DNA of 64,000 nt from Treponema sp. (GTDB lineage Bacteria > Spirochaetota > Spirochaetia > Treponematales > Treponemataceae): positions 1 through 64,000 of the forward strand of contig JAEDED010000012.1 in assembly GCA_016293495.1 (NCBI GenBank). Reading direction: 5' to 3'. The translations under genes and the position numbers were made by a program. The notes under the pieces were generated by a model that was given only the letters and a program-made list of their open reading frames with translations, was not told the DNA's origin and made no database searches. This document shows positions 41,022 through 48,208 of the stretch, one piece after another; position 1 is the stretch's first letter; every line of letters begins with the position of its first letter.

Positions 41022-42392
41022 ATGAATTCCATAAACGAAACATTAATCAAAGATTATAAAACATTCCTTGATAACGGAAAAACTGAAAGGGAATGCGTTG
41101 AACAGATAATTAAGGCTTGCGAAAAAAATGGTTACAAAGACATCAGCCAGTACGAAAAACTCAAAACCGGCGACAAGGTTTACATCACAAAAATGGGTAA
41201 GGCCATCGGACTTTTTCAGATTGGAAAAGACAAAATCGAAACCGGAATGAATATTCTGGGCGCGCATATTGATTCCCCGAGACTTGATGCAAAACAGAAT
41301 CCTGTGTACGAAAAAGACAGCATCACTTATTTGAATACGCATTATTACGGAGGAATTAAAAAGTACCAGTGGACTGCAATTCCTCTTGCCATTCATGGCG
41401 TTGTAATCAAAAAAGACGGAACAAAAGTAAATGTCGTAATCGGTGAAAAAGCCGATGATCCTGTTTTCTGCATTTCGGATATTCTTCCGCACCTTGCACA
41501 GGACCAGATGAAAGATAAGGCAAGTGAATTTATCAAGGGCGAAGCACTTGATGTAATGCTGGGCTGCATTCCTCCGGTAAAAGAAACTGATGGCGAAAAG
41601 AAAGAAGCTGATGACGGTAAAAAAGAGAAAAAGCCTGATGGTAAAAAAATTGTAATGAAGCTCCTGAAGGAAACTTACAATATTGAAGAATCGGATTTTG
41701 AATCGGCAGAATTAGAAATTGTTCCTGCAGGTTCTGCAAGAGATATGGGGCTTGACCGTTCGATGATTTTAGCTTACGGCCAGGATGACAGATCGTGTGC
41801 CTTTACTTCTGTGCAGGCAATGATTGAAACAGCTGCACAGTCAAGAACAACATGCTGTCTTTGTGTTGATAAAGAAGAAATCGGAAGTGTAGGTGCAACA
41901 GGAATGGCTTCTCAGCTTTTCGAAAATATGGTTTCAGAAATTGTTGCACGTACTGAAGACTGCTATTCAGAATTAACCTTGAGAAGATGTCTTTCAAATT
42001 CCAATATGCTTTCAAGTGACGTAAACTCGGCTTACGATCCGATGAACGCAGGGCTTTACGATAAACAGAACAGTTCTGCCCTTGGCGGCGGCGTTGCGTT
42101 CCAGAAGTATACAGGCGCAAGAGGAAAATCAGGCGCAAGCGATGCAAATCCTGAGTTTATTGCAAAAATCAGAAACCTGCTTTCTGAAAAAAATATCAGT
42201 TATCAGATGGCCGAACTCGGCAAGGTTGACCAGGGCGGCGGCGGAACAATAGCCTATCACGCAGCAAAATACGGAATGAACGTTCTTGATGCCGGCGTTG
42301 CAGTTTTAAGCATGCACGCTCCATGGGAAATTACAAGCAAGGTTGATATCTGTCAGATTTACGAATGCTATAAAGCATTCCTGACAATGTAG
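41022..42392 (+). CDS. M18-family aminopeptidase
   Basis: The 456-residue cytosolic metallopeptidase removes N-terminal amino acids, often acidic ones. Metal-binding motifs are complete: GAHIDSPRLD (His), YGQDDRSCAF (bridging Asp), DKEEIGSVG (Glu pair), and SMHAPWEITSKVD (final His). NTHYYGGIKKYQW is also typical. A charged insert, EKKEADDGKKEKKPDGKK, lies near residue 195. AGAGGT precedes the ATG. tatD follows after 19 nt, so the two are likely cotranscribed. Confidence 0.93.
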   Translation: MNSINETLIKDYKTFLDNGKTERECVEQIIKACEKNGYKDISQYEKLKTGDKVYITKMGKAIGLFQIGKDKIETGMNILGAHIDSPRLDAKQNPVYEKDSITYLNTHYYGGIKKYQWTAIPLAIHGVVIKKDGTKVNVVIGEKADDPVFCISDILPHLAQDQMKDKASEFIKGEALDVMLGCIPPVKETDGEKKEADDGKKEKKPDGKKIVMKLLKETYNIEESDFESAELEIVPAGSARDMGLDRSMILAYGQDDRSCAFTSVQAMIETAAQSRTTCCLCVDKEEIGSVGATGMASQLFENMVSEIVARTEDCYSELTLRRCLSNSNMLSSDVNSAYDPMNAGLYDKQNSSALGGGVAFQKYTGARGKSGASDANPEFIAKIRNLLSEKNISYQMAELGKVDQGGGGTIAYHAAKYGMNVLDAGVAVLSMHAPWEITSKVDICQIYECYKAFLTM

Positions 42393-42411
42393 TTTTTTAC
42401 AGGGAATTTTT

Positions 42412-43284
42412 ATGTACTCGGATACACATTTTCATTTTCATATGCTTGAAAACCAGCCTCAGGTTCTAACCGGAATGGCAGAAAAAAACTGCTTTTTTGG
42501 TCTTGATATCGGCACTCACTGCGATGACCTTGCATCAAGACAGAAAGGAATGCTCGAAGCAATCGGCGAGTGTGAAAATTCCCTGAGAGAGAAAATAAAA
42601 AACTTTATTTATTTCTCTGCAGGAATCTGGCCGGCACCTGAAGCAATTCGCGACAGAGTAAATCAGATGGAGATTCTTGAAAAAGAAATAAAACAGGCAC
42701 TTGATTCCGGTGACAGTTTTATAAAAAAAGTCTGCGCCATCGGGGAATGCGGCCTTGACCACCACTGGAATCCAGCCGGCGTTGACGCACGATGCGAAAG
42801 TGATTTTGATGCTGAACTTTACAACGGCGAAAAAGAAATGTTTTTAATGCAGCTGGCTCTGGCTAAAAAATACAGCCTGCCGGTAATCGTACATTCAAGG
42901 GATGCGTTTGAAGGAACAATTGAATGCATTAAAGACGCCGGTTACGATAACGGAATCATTCACTGTTATAGTTACGGACTTGAAGAAGCAAAAGTGTTTC
43001 TTGACCGCGGCTGGTATCTTGCCTTCGGCGGCGGCGTAACTTATACGAAAAAAGCAAAAATGGATGCAATGATAGAAATGCTTAAATACATTCCCGAAGA
43101 CAGATTGCTTCTCGAAACTGATGCGCCTTATCTTGCACCGGTTCCTTTTCGGGGAACTTCAAATACGCCTCTGCTTATTGAACACAGTTACAGGTTTATT
43201 GCAGAAGCACGCGACATTGAGGTTGAAAAACTCTGCCAGACAGTTGATAAAAATATAAGGCAATTATTCAGTAAATCTCTGTGA
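42412..43284 (+). CDS. TatD-family metal-dependent hydrolase
   Basis: The 290-residue TIM-barrel protein has the TatD metal motifs: DTHFHFH, GECGLDHHW, VHSRDAFE, IIHCYSYG and LLLETDAPYL. TatD enzymes act as 3'-5' DNases or related hydrolases. An insert of about 35 residues near 75-110 is longer than in E. coli TatD. A weak CAGGGAA precedes the ATG. The gene ends before a bidirectional terminator. Confidence 0.92.
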   Translation: MYSDTHFHFHMLENQPQVLTGMAEKNCFFGLDIGTHCDDLASRQKGMLEAIGECENSLREKIKNFIYFSAGIWPAPEAIRDRVNQMEILEKEIKQALDSGDSFIKKVCAIGECGLDHHWNPAGVDARCESDFDAELYNGEKEMFLMQLALAKKYSLPVIVHSRDAFEGTIECIKDAGYDNGIIHCYSYGLEEAKVFLDRGWYLAFGGGVTYTKKAKMDAMIEMLKYIPEDRLLLETDAPYLAPVPFRGTSNTPLLIEHSYRFIAEARDIEVEKLCQTVDKNIRQLFSKSL

Positions 43285-43320
43285 ATAAATCCTTAATGAA
43301 GAAAAACGGTTTAAAATGAA

Positions 43321-43350
43321 AAAAGTCCTGTTTAGAAACAGGACTTTTTT
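43321..43350. terminator. Bidirectional terminator between tatD and the small lipoprotein gene
   Basis: Stem AAAAGTCCTGTTT (43321-43333) with AAACAGGACTTTT (43336-43348). A- and T-rich ends on both sides serve both convergent genes. Confidence 0.88.
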
Positions 43351-43368
43351 ATCAGAAACTAAATGGAA

Positions 43369-43593
43369 TTAGAGTCCGAGTTCTTTAACTGCTTTTACAG
43401 CAGCGTCGTATTCAGCTTTGCAGTCTTTGCAAAGATTTGCAGTTAAGCCTGTTCCGCCAACTTCGTCTTTAACTGTGTATACAGTTACGTTTTCGTCTCC
43501 ACATTCATCACAAGTGCCTTTTTTTCCACCACAAGATACGAATGCAATTGCGAATGTTGCTGCGAGAGCTACGATAGCCATAGCTTCTTTCAT
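43369..43593 (-). CDS. Small Cys-rich lipoprotein with two CxxC motifs
   Basis: The 74-residue protein starts MKEAMAIVALAATFAIAFVSC, a lipoprotein signal with Cys21. The mature 54 residues contain CDEC and CKDC about 30 residues apart, as in a small zinc ribbon or redox knuckle. ATG 43593 follows GGAGGT; the longer frame upstream has no ribosome-binding site. Family unknown. An extracytoplasmic zinc-ribbon lipoprotein is a reasonable description. Confidence 0.8.
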   Translation of the reverse strand: MKEAMAIVALAATFAIAFVSCGGKKGTCDECGDENVTVYTVKDEVGGTGLTANLCKDCKAEYDAAVKAVKELGL

Positions 43594-43698
43594 TGTTCTA
43601 CCTCCGACAGTAGTTATAAATAAAGTATTTTTTTTTCTGTTATTCACAGATAAAAATTATTATATCATAGAAAACGAAATATGTAAACGAAAAAAAAA

Positions 43699-43744
43699 TG
43701 CACCTCTTAAAATTGAACTTTATTTGTCCAACTTTAGGGGTGCA
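43699..43744. mobile_element. 46-bp remnant carrying two IS3-type terminal inverted repeats
   Basis: Left end TGCACCTCTTAAAATTG and right end CAACTTTAGGGGTGCA form an imperfect inverted repeat with tips pointing outward and only about 5 nt between the repeats. TGCACCCCTAAAGTTGGACA, the right end read inward, has the look of IS3/IS150-family ends. No transposase and no clear target duplication are seen. An internally deleted element or tiny MITE fits best; an ordinary hairpin is the alternative. Confidence 0.45.
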
Positions 43745-43821
43745 CTTCATATTACTGAAAGCCTTTATTTTTATAAACTTTACTCGCAGCACACTTCGCC
43801 GCAGGCAAATCTAAAAAACAA

Positions 43822-43968
43822 TTACAATCCAAAGAATGATGAGTAAGCTTTAAGAGCTCCATGCGAGTTGTCAAGGCACGTTCGCTTTGCTCACTTAAAG
43901 CCTTGAGTAACTCGCTTGCCAGATGTAAAAAGCATTTTACATCCGGCATCATAGCTCTTAGAAAGAAC
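43822..43968 (-). pseudogene. Duplicated 3' end of pgi, interrupted by an 87-bp insertion
   Basis: Just downstream of pgi the minus strand encodes VLSKSYD (43968-43948) and, after an interruption, GALKAYSSFFGL plus stop (43860-43822). Together these are the exact last 19 residues of the pgi product. The nucleotide sequence differs from pgi at several codons but all changes are synonymous. The two parts are split by an 87-bp insertion at the Asp-Gly junction. The rest of the gene is absent. It looks like a scar of recombination with a diverged pgi allele. Confidence 0.8.
43861..43947. repeat. 87-bp palindromic (REP-like) insertion in the pgi tail copy
   Basis: The insert is built of two hairpins. 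One pairs GCGAGTT (43863-43869) with AACTCGC (43909-43915) and CAAGGC (43872-43877) with GCCTTG (43900-43905). The other pairs 43918-43930 with 43935-43947 (GCCAGATGTAAAA type, one mismatch). The paired-hairpin form resembles REP/BIME elements. It is in frame by length but carries a TGA. Confidence 0.65.
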
Positions 43969-43997
43969 GTTCTTTCTTATTGGATTGTATTCTTAAC

Positions 43998-45581
43998 TTA
44001 CAGTCCAAAGAATGATGAATATGCTTTGAGCGCACCATCGTAGCTCTTAGAAAGAACGGCTTTTGCGAGTTTCTTTCCGAGCTGAACGCCTTCCTGGTCG
44101 AAGCTGTTGATGTTCCATGCAAAGCCCTGGAACATAACTTTGTTTTCGAAGTGAGCAAGGAGAGCTCCAAGTGTTTTTGGTGTAAGAGCATCTGCGTAAA
44201 TCAAGCTTGAAGGTCTTTCACCAGCAAAACTCTTGTTAGGATCAGCATCAGCTTTACCGCAAGCGAAAGCAACAATCTGAGCTACAACGTTAGCGCAGAG
44301 TTTTTTCTGGCTTGTTGAATCTTCGATTACAACGTCTTTTCCTGTCTGGTTAGAGTTGAATGCGATGAACTGCAATGGAGTAATGTCTGTTCCCTGGTGG
44401 AGGAGCTGGTAGAATGAGTGCTGACCGTTTGTTCCTGGTTCACCAAAGATTACTGGTCCTGTAACGTATGAGATTTCTTTTCCGTCACGGTTTACTGATT
44501 TACCGTTTGATTCCATATCGAGCTGCTGCAAGTGTGCAGGGAAGCGGCTCAATGCCTGTGAGTATGGAAGAATTGCAGTTGCAGGATATTCCTGAACATT
44601 GCGTTCGTAGATACCGATGAGGGCGTCGAGCAATGCAGGGTTTTTGCGGATATCAGCTTCTTTTGCTGTCTTGTCTTCTTCTGCAGCTCCGTCGAGGAAT
44701 GCTGCGAATACTTCAGGTCCGAATGCAAGTGAAAGGATTGCTCCACCTACAGCAGATGTAGAAGAGTAACGTCCACCGATGTAGTCGTCCATGAAGAAGC
44801 ATGCCATGTAATCAGGATTTCCTACGAGAGGAGAAGTTTCTGATGTTACAGCGATCATGTGTTTTGAAACTTCACAGCCTGCTTTTTTGATTGCGTCTTT
44901 TACGAAGCTTTCGTTTGTAAGAGTTTCAAGTGTTGTTCCTGATTTAGAAACAAGAATGAAAATTGTTTTAGAAATATCAATTGAAGCAAGAACAGATGCA
45001 GCATCGTCTGGGTCAACGTTTGAAATGAAGTTAGCTGACATCTTGAATGTGTTGTTTGCTTTTGCCCAGTTTTCGAGAGCAAGGTACATAGCGCGAGGAC
45101 CAAGGTCTGAACCGCCGATACCAATCTGACAAACTGAAGTATATTTTTCGCCTTTTTCGTTTACAAGTTCGCCGTTGTGAACTTTGTTTGCGAAGTCTGC
45201 GATGTCTTTCTGAATCTGAACGTAGAAGTCACGTTTGTTTTTTCCATCTGCGATTACATCTTTTCCGAGCTGACCGCGTGTGAGGTGGTGCAATACCATT
45301 CTCTTTTCACCAGTGTTAACAACTTCACCATTATAAAGAGCTTCAAATTTTTCAACTAACTGAGCTTCTTTAGAAAGATCAGCAAGTACGCTCAAAATCT
45401 GTTCGTTAACCTGTTTTGCAGCATAGTTGTATTTAAGTCCTGCTGCCATTGGTACTGAATATTCAGCAACACGTTTTGCAGCATCAGCGCCGCCGAGAAC
45501 GTCTGCCAATTTTACCTGTCCCTTGAGAGAGAGCATCTTCTTGTAAGAAGGGAGTGTGTCAATGTTTGACCATGTAATCAT
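43998..45581 (-). CDS. pgi: Glucose-6-phosphate isomerase
   Basis: Pgi interconverts glucose 6-phosphate and fructose 6-phosphate in glycolysis. The 527-residue protein has QIGIGGSDLGPRAMYLAL, FILVSKSGTTLETLTNE, DDYIGGRYSSTSAVGG, ESNGKSVNRDG, and GTNGQHSFYQLLHQGTD with the catalytic His/Glu region. ATG 45581 follows AGGAG; 41 extra codons upstream are not homologous. It lies downstream of argR on the same strand. Its 3' end is partly duplicated in the following DNA. Confidence 0.96.
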   Translation of the reverse strand: MITWSNIDTLPSYKKMLSLKGQVKLADVLGGADAAKRVAEYSVPMAAGLKYNYAAKQVNEQILSVLADLSKEAQLVEKFEALYNGEVVNTGEKRMVLHHLTRGQLGKDVIADGKNKRDFYVQIQKDIADFANKVHNGELVNEKGEKYTSVCQIGIGGSDLGPRAMYLALENWAKANNTFKMSANFISNVDPDDAASVLASIDISKTIFILVSKSGTTLETLTNESFVKDAIKKAGCEVSKHMIAVTSETSPLVGNPDYMACFFMDDYIGGRYSSTSAVGGAILSLAFGPEVFAAFLDGAAEEDKTAKEADIRKNPALLDALIGIYERNVQEYPATAILPYSQALSRFPAHLQQLDMESNGKSVNRDGKEISYVTGPVIFGEPGTNGQHSFYQLLHQGTDITPLQFIAFNSNQTGKDVVIEDSTSQKKLCANVVAQIVAFACGKADADPNKSFAGERPSSLIYADALTPKTLGALLAHFENKVMFQGFAWNINSFDQEGVQLGKKLAKAVLSKSYDGALKAYSSFFGL

Positions 45582-45696
45582 TTCGTTACTCCTAAAATGG
45601 ATATTTAATAGTAGAAATATAGCAAATTTACATTTTTTTTGGTAGTAGGAATTTTTATGTGCCCGTGCACAGTTTGAAGAATTTGCAATGTCAGGT

Positions 45697-46164
45697 TTAT
45701 TCAATTTCAGGAATAAGTTTCTTTAACTTTTCAATGAACTGTTTGCCTGTTACGCCCTCTTTTGTGCAGGCAAACATACAGTTGTCGCCGGCAACTGTTC
45801 CTAAGATTTCGTCAAAGTTCATGTTGTCGAGGGCGTTGCACACTGGGTTTGCGTGTCCCGGGAATGTCTTGATTACTACAATGTTTCCTGAGGCTTCAAT
45901 TGAAATGTAGCCTCGTAAAAAATCCTGAATGAAAATGTGTTCTGATTCCTGGCTTTCTTCTTCTGTCGGTAAAGTGTAAACGTAACCGTCGCGGCCGTCA
46001 GCGATTTTTCCTACCTTTAAAAGCTTCAAGTCTCTTGAAAGTGTTGCCTGTGTTACTTCGAAGCCGCCTTTTGTTAAAAGGGCAAGGAGTTCTTCCTGGC
46101 TTTCGATTTTGTTATTCTTGATGAGTTTTCTGATTTCTTTTAAACGGGCGTCGCGTTCTTTCAA
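45697..46164 (-). CDS. argR: Arginine repressor ArgR
   Basis: The 155-residue regulator senses L-arginine. The winged-helix N terminus has KNNKIESQEELLALL and VTQATLSRDLKLL. The C-terminal oligomerisation/arginine-binding domain has GTVAGDNCMF with the Asp that contacts arginine. AGGAG precedes the ATG. Two overlapping ARG-box-like sites lie just upstream, suggesting autoregulation. No arginine biosynthesis genes are nearby. Confidence 0.95.
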   Translation of the reverse strand: MKERDARLKEIRKLIKNNKIESQEELLALLTKGGFEVTQATLSRDLKLLKVGKIADGRDGYVYTLPTEEESQESEHIFIQDFLRGYISIEASGNIVVIKTFPGHANPVCNALDNMNFDEILGTVAGDNCMFACTKEGVTGKQFIEKLKKLIPEIE

Positions 46165-46193
46165 AAGAGGCTCCTTTAGCGGTTCTTATAAAA

Positions 46194-46217
46194 TGAATAT
46201 TTATGCATATTATTGCA
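46194..46217 (-). promoter_or_regulatory. Tandem ARG boxes upstream of argR
   Basis: TGAATATTTATGCA (46194-46207) and TGCATATTATTGCA (46204-46217) each resemble the ArgR consensus TGAATWWWWATTCA with one or two changes and share four bases. They lie 30-53 nt before the argR start codon. Confidence 0.6.
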
Positions 46218-46282
46218 TAATTTTACATTTGTGAAAAGGTTGTAAAAATCAGAATTTACAAGAATCACTGACAATATTGTAA

Positions 46283-46453
46283 CCATCAACAATTAGGAAA
46301 CGCAAGCCAGGCTGTAACTGCGTGAAGGCTAAGTTTGATCAAATGCAGCTTAAGAACCGTAAAAAAGGACATAAAAAGTATTTTGTAAAGAAACGTGAAG
46401 AACATATTCTTAAGTTCAAAAACATTCCATTCTGTCATTTATTTATTTTATAA
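46283..46453 (+). pseudogene. Lys-rich open frame without a start codon
   Basis: In the 344-nt gap between argR and the next gene a plus-strand frame of 56 codons is open between stops. From 46295 it reads RKRKPGCNCVKAKFD followed by QMQLKNRKKGHKKYFVKKR. The composition is protein-like. There is no ATG, GTG or TTG before the Cys pair, and no ribosome-binding site. It may be a gene fragment; I cannot name the parent. Confidence 0.3.
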
Positions 46454-46508
46454 ATTTTGCCTTTATTTTCGCCAAAGCGTAAACTTTTCAGAGGTGCTAG
46501 AAAATTCA

Positions 46509-47012
46509 ATGAAAAAAAATGATGGTGAAAAAATAATCGAAAGAGAAAAAGTCGTAGAACGAGGTGGATTTTTTAGTAAATTACTCTGCTTGATTTTAAT
46601 TGTTTGCGTTGGATTATTTGCATATAAAAAGATTATGCTTGATTTTGATGGAAAATATGCTACCGATAGACTTACATACACCGATGAGTATGGATTTTGC
46701 ATGTTGATAACTTATTATCCTTCTTATCAGAAAGGTAATGCAAAAGGTTTTGCTGTAACTCATATTCCATTTGGAGCTTTGTTTACAGAAAGGGTGCAAG
46801 CAAATAAATATGGAGACGATATGGCTGATTCAGAAGAAATGCTTAAGGTATATCAACAACTTGCAACATGGGGTGACAATGATTTAGTAGATTCATTAAC
46901 AAAATCACTTTCTGATTCTGGAATGAGTACAAAGAGTTTAGATATAGGAAATCATGGTAAATATTTCACTATTCATGCTAAGGATGTTGGTTATGAAAAT
47001 CCATATTATTAG
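46509..47012 (+). CDS. Hypothetical single-pass membrane protein
   Basis: The 167-residue product has a short charged N terminus, one membrane helix (about 24-40) and an extracytoplasmic domain of about 125 residues with many Tyr and Asp. No known family was recognised. ATG 46509 is chosen since the charged start fits an inside anchor. A GAGGTG lies 13 nt upstream, a longer gap than usual; GTG 46494 is an alternative. A Pmp3-like gene follows after 11 nt. Confidence 0.6.
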   Translation: MKKNDGEKIIEREKVVERGGFFSKLLCLILIVCVGLFAYKKIMLDFDGKYATDRLTYTDEYGFCMLITYYPSYQKGNAKGFAVTHIPFGALFTERVQANKYGDDMADSEEMLKVYQQLATWGDNDLVDSLTKSLSDSGMSTKSLDIGNHGKYFTIHAKDVGYENPYY

Positions 47013-47023
47013 GAGTTATAGAA

Positions 47024-47176
47024 ATGGGATGCGGACGAGCAATTTTGTGTATAATTTTTCCACCATTAGCTGTGCTTGATAAAGGGTGTGGTGCAATATT
47101 ACTAACATTGATTTTAACTTGTGCAGGTTGGATTCCTGAAGTAATAGCAGCTATTGTCTTTAATAGCAAGAAATAA
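47024..47176 (+). CDS. YqaE/Pmp3-family small membrane protein
   Basis: The 50-residue peptide reads MGCGRAILCIIFPPLAVLDK, then GCGAILLTLILTCAGWIPEV and a short AAIVFNSKK end. The FPPLAV...GCG...LTxxGxIP pattern is the Pmp3/YqaE (UPF0057) signature. It makes two membrane helices. Relatives affect membrane potential or salt and cold response. AGGAG, overlapping the previous stop codon, lies 8 nt before the ATG. Confidence 0.88.
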   Translation: MGCGRAILCIIFPPLAVLDKGCGAILLTLILTCAGWIPEVIAAIVFNSKK

Positions 47177-47425
47177 TCTCCCGACGAATAAAATCAATCA
47201 ATCGAAGCCTCAAAAAAGCTTGTGATTCTTCTGCACAAAATTACTCAAGTAATTGTGACAATTTAATCTTCTCATATACATAACAAAATATACAGAATAT
47301 TCCTTTATTTTTATCATCAAATTCATTATAATCAGAGTTTGTAAAAATAACTTTTTATTCACAAAGTTTGCGTTGCAAACTGGAATAGTTAAACTTCCTG
47401 ACTGACTTTTTATAGGAGTATACAA
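47177..47425 (+). promoter_or_regulatory. Intergenic region upstream of rubrerythrin
   Basis: No gene is seen here. A TATAAT (47327-47332) has only a poor -35 (TTTATT, 47304). A 7-bp dyad AGTTTGC-gtt-GCAAACT (47365-47381) downstream of it could be an operator. A ribosome-binding site, ATAGGAG, precedes rubrerythrin. Confidence 0.35.
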
Positions 47426-47986
47426 ATGGGTAAATACACAGGAACTGAATCAGAAAAAAACATTCTTGCAGCTTTTGCAGGTGAATCGCAGGCAAGAAAT
47501 AAGTACACATACTTTGCACAGGTTGCAAAGTCAGAAGGTAACGACAAAATTGCAGATGTCTTTACAAAAACTGCTGCAAACGAAGAAAACCACGCAAAAA
47601 TGTGGTTAAAGGAACTTGAAGGAATTGGAGACTCAAAAGCAAATCTTACTCAAGCAGCAAACGGCGAAAACTACGAATGGACTGATATGTATGTAAAATT
47701 TGCAGAAACAGCCGACAAAGAAGGCTTCCCTGAACTTGCAAAAAAATTCCGTGCAATTGCAGACATCGAAAAACGCCACGAAGAACGCTACCGCGCCCTT
47801 TTAAAAGAAGAAGATGCCGCATCTGCTCAGCTTAAAGACAGTTCTGTAAAAATCTGGGAATGTCTTAAATGCGGTCACATCGTAGTAGGTCCTTCTGCAC
47901 CTGAATATTGCCCGACTTGTGATGAATACAACGCATATACACAGGTTACAGAAGAGAACTACGAATTAATCCGCACTTGGGGCTAG
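47426..47986 (+). CDS. rbr: Rubrerythrin
   Basis: Rubrerythrin reduces hydrogen peroxide in anaerobes. The 186-residue protein has the diiron four-helix bundle with GESQARNKYTYFA, AANEENHAKM and IEKRHEERYRAL (the ExxH ligand pairs). A C-terminal rubredoxin domain with CLKCGHIVVG and CPTCDEY binds one iron. All ligands are present. AGGAG precedes the ATG. It supports an anaerobic life style with oxidative-stress defence. Confidence 0.97.
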   Translation: MGKYTGTESEKNILAAFAGESQARNKYTYFAQVAKSEGNDKIADVFTKTAANEENHAKMWLKELEGIGDSKANLTQAANGENYEWTDMYVKFAETADKEGFPELAKKFRAIADIEKRHEERYRALLKEEDAASAQLKDSSVKIWECLKCGHIVVGPSAPEYCPTCDEYNAYTQVTEENYELIRTWG

Positions 47987-47996
47987 ATGCTAAGAA

Positions 47997-48033
47997 AACA
48001 CTGAATAAATCCTATAGAGGATTTTTCAGTGTT
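47997..48033 (+). terminator. Hairpin after rubrerythrin
   Basis: AACACTGAA (47997-48005) pairs with TTCAGTGTT (48025-48033), with a nested ATCC/GGAT. No good T-run follows, so termination may be weak. Confidence 0.4.
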
Positions 48034-48056
48034 AACCTTGAATGAGCTTCTTTTTA

Positions 48057-48178
48057 TCACAGACTGTCAGATAGTTTTTCTGCAAGAAGTTCAAGCTGTC
48101 TGACAGTTTCATCATTTACGGCAATTTTGATTGTCACTTTTTCATCGATAATTTTAATATCCTGAAGCTGCCTGTTTT
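48057..48178 (-). pseudogene. Short coding-like remnant downstream of mutS2
   Basis: A minus-strand frame reads QLQDIKIIDEKVTIKIAVND, then ETVRQLELLAEKLSDSL and a TGA. It begins with no start codon apart from GTG at its 13th codon, and no ribosome-binding site. It lies 30 nt after the mutS2 stop. Composition is protein-like, so it may be the tail of a lost gene. Confidence 0.25.
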
Positions 48179-48208
48179 ATTCTAAAATCCATTTACAGTT
48201 TTACCTAC

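Noticed and set aside
43699..43744. IS3 circle junction (abutted ends)
   Set aside because: The tips point outward, not toward each other, so it is not a junction.
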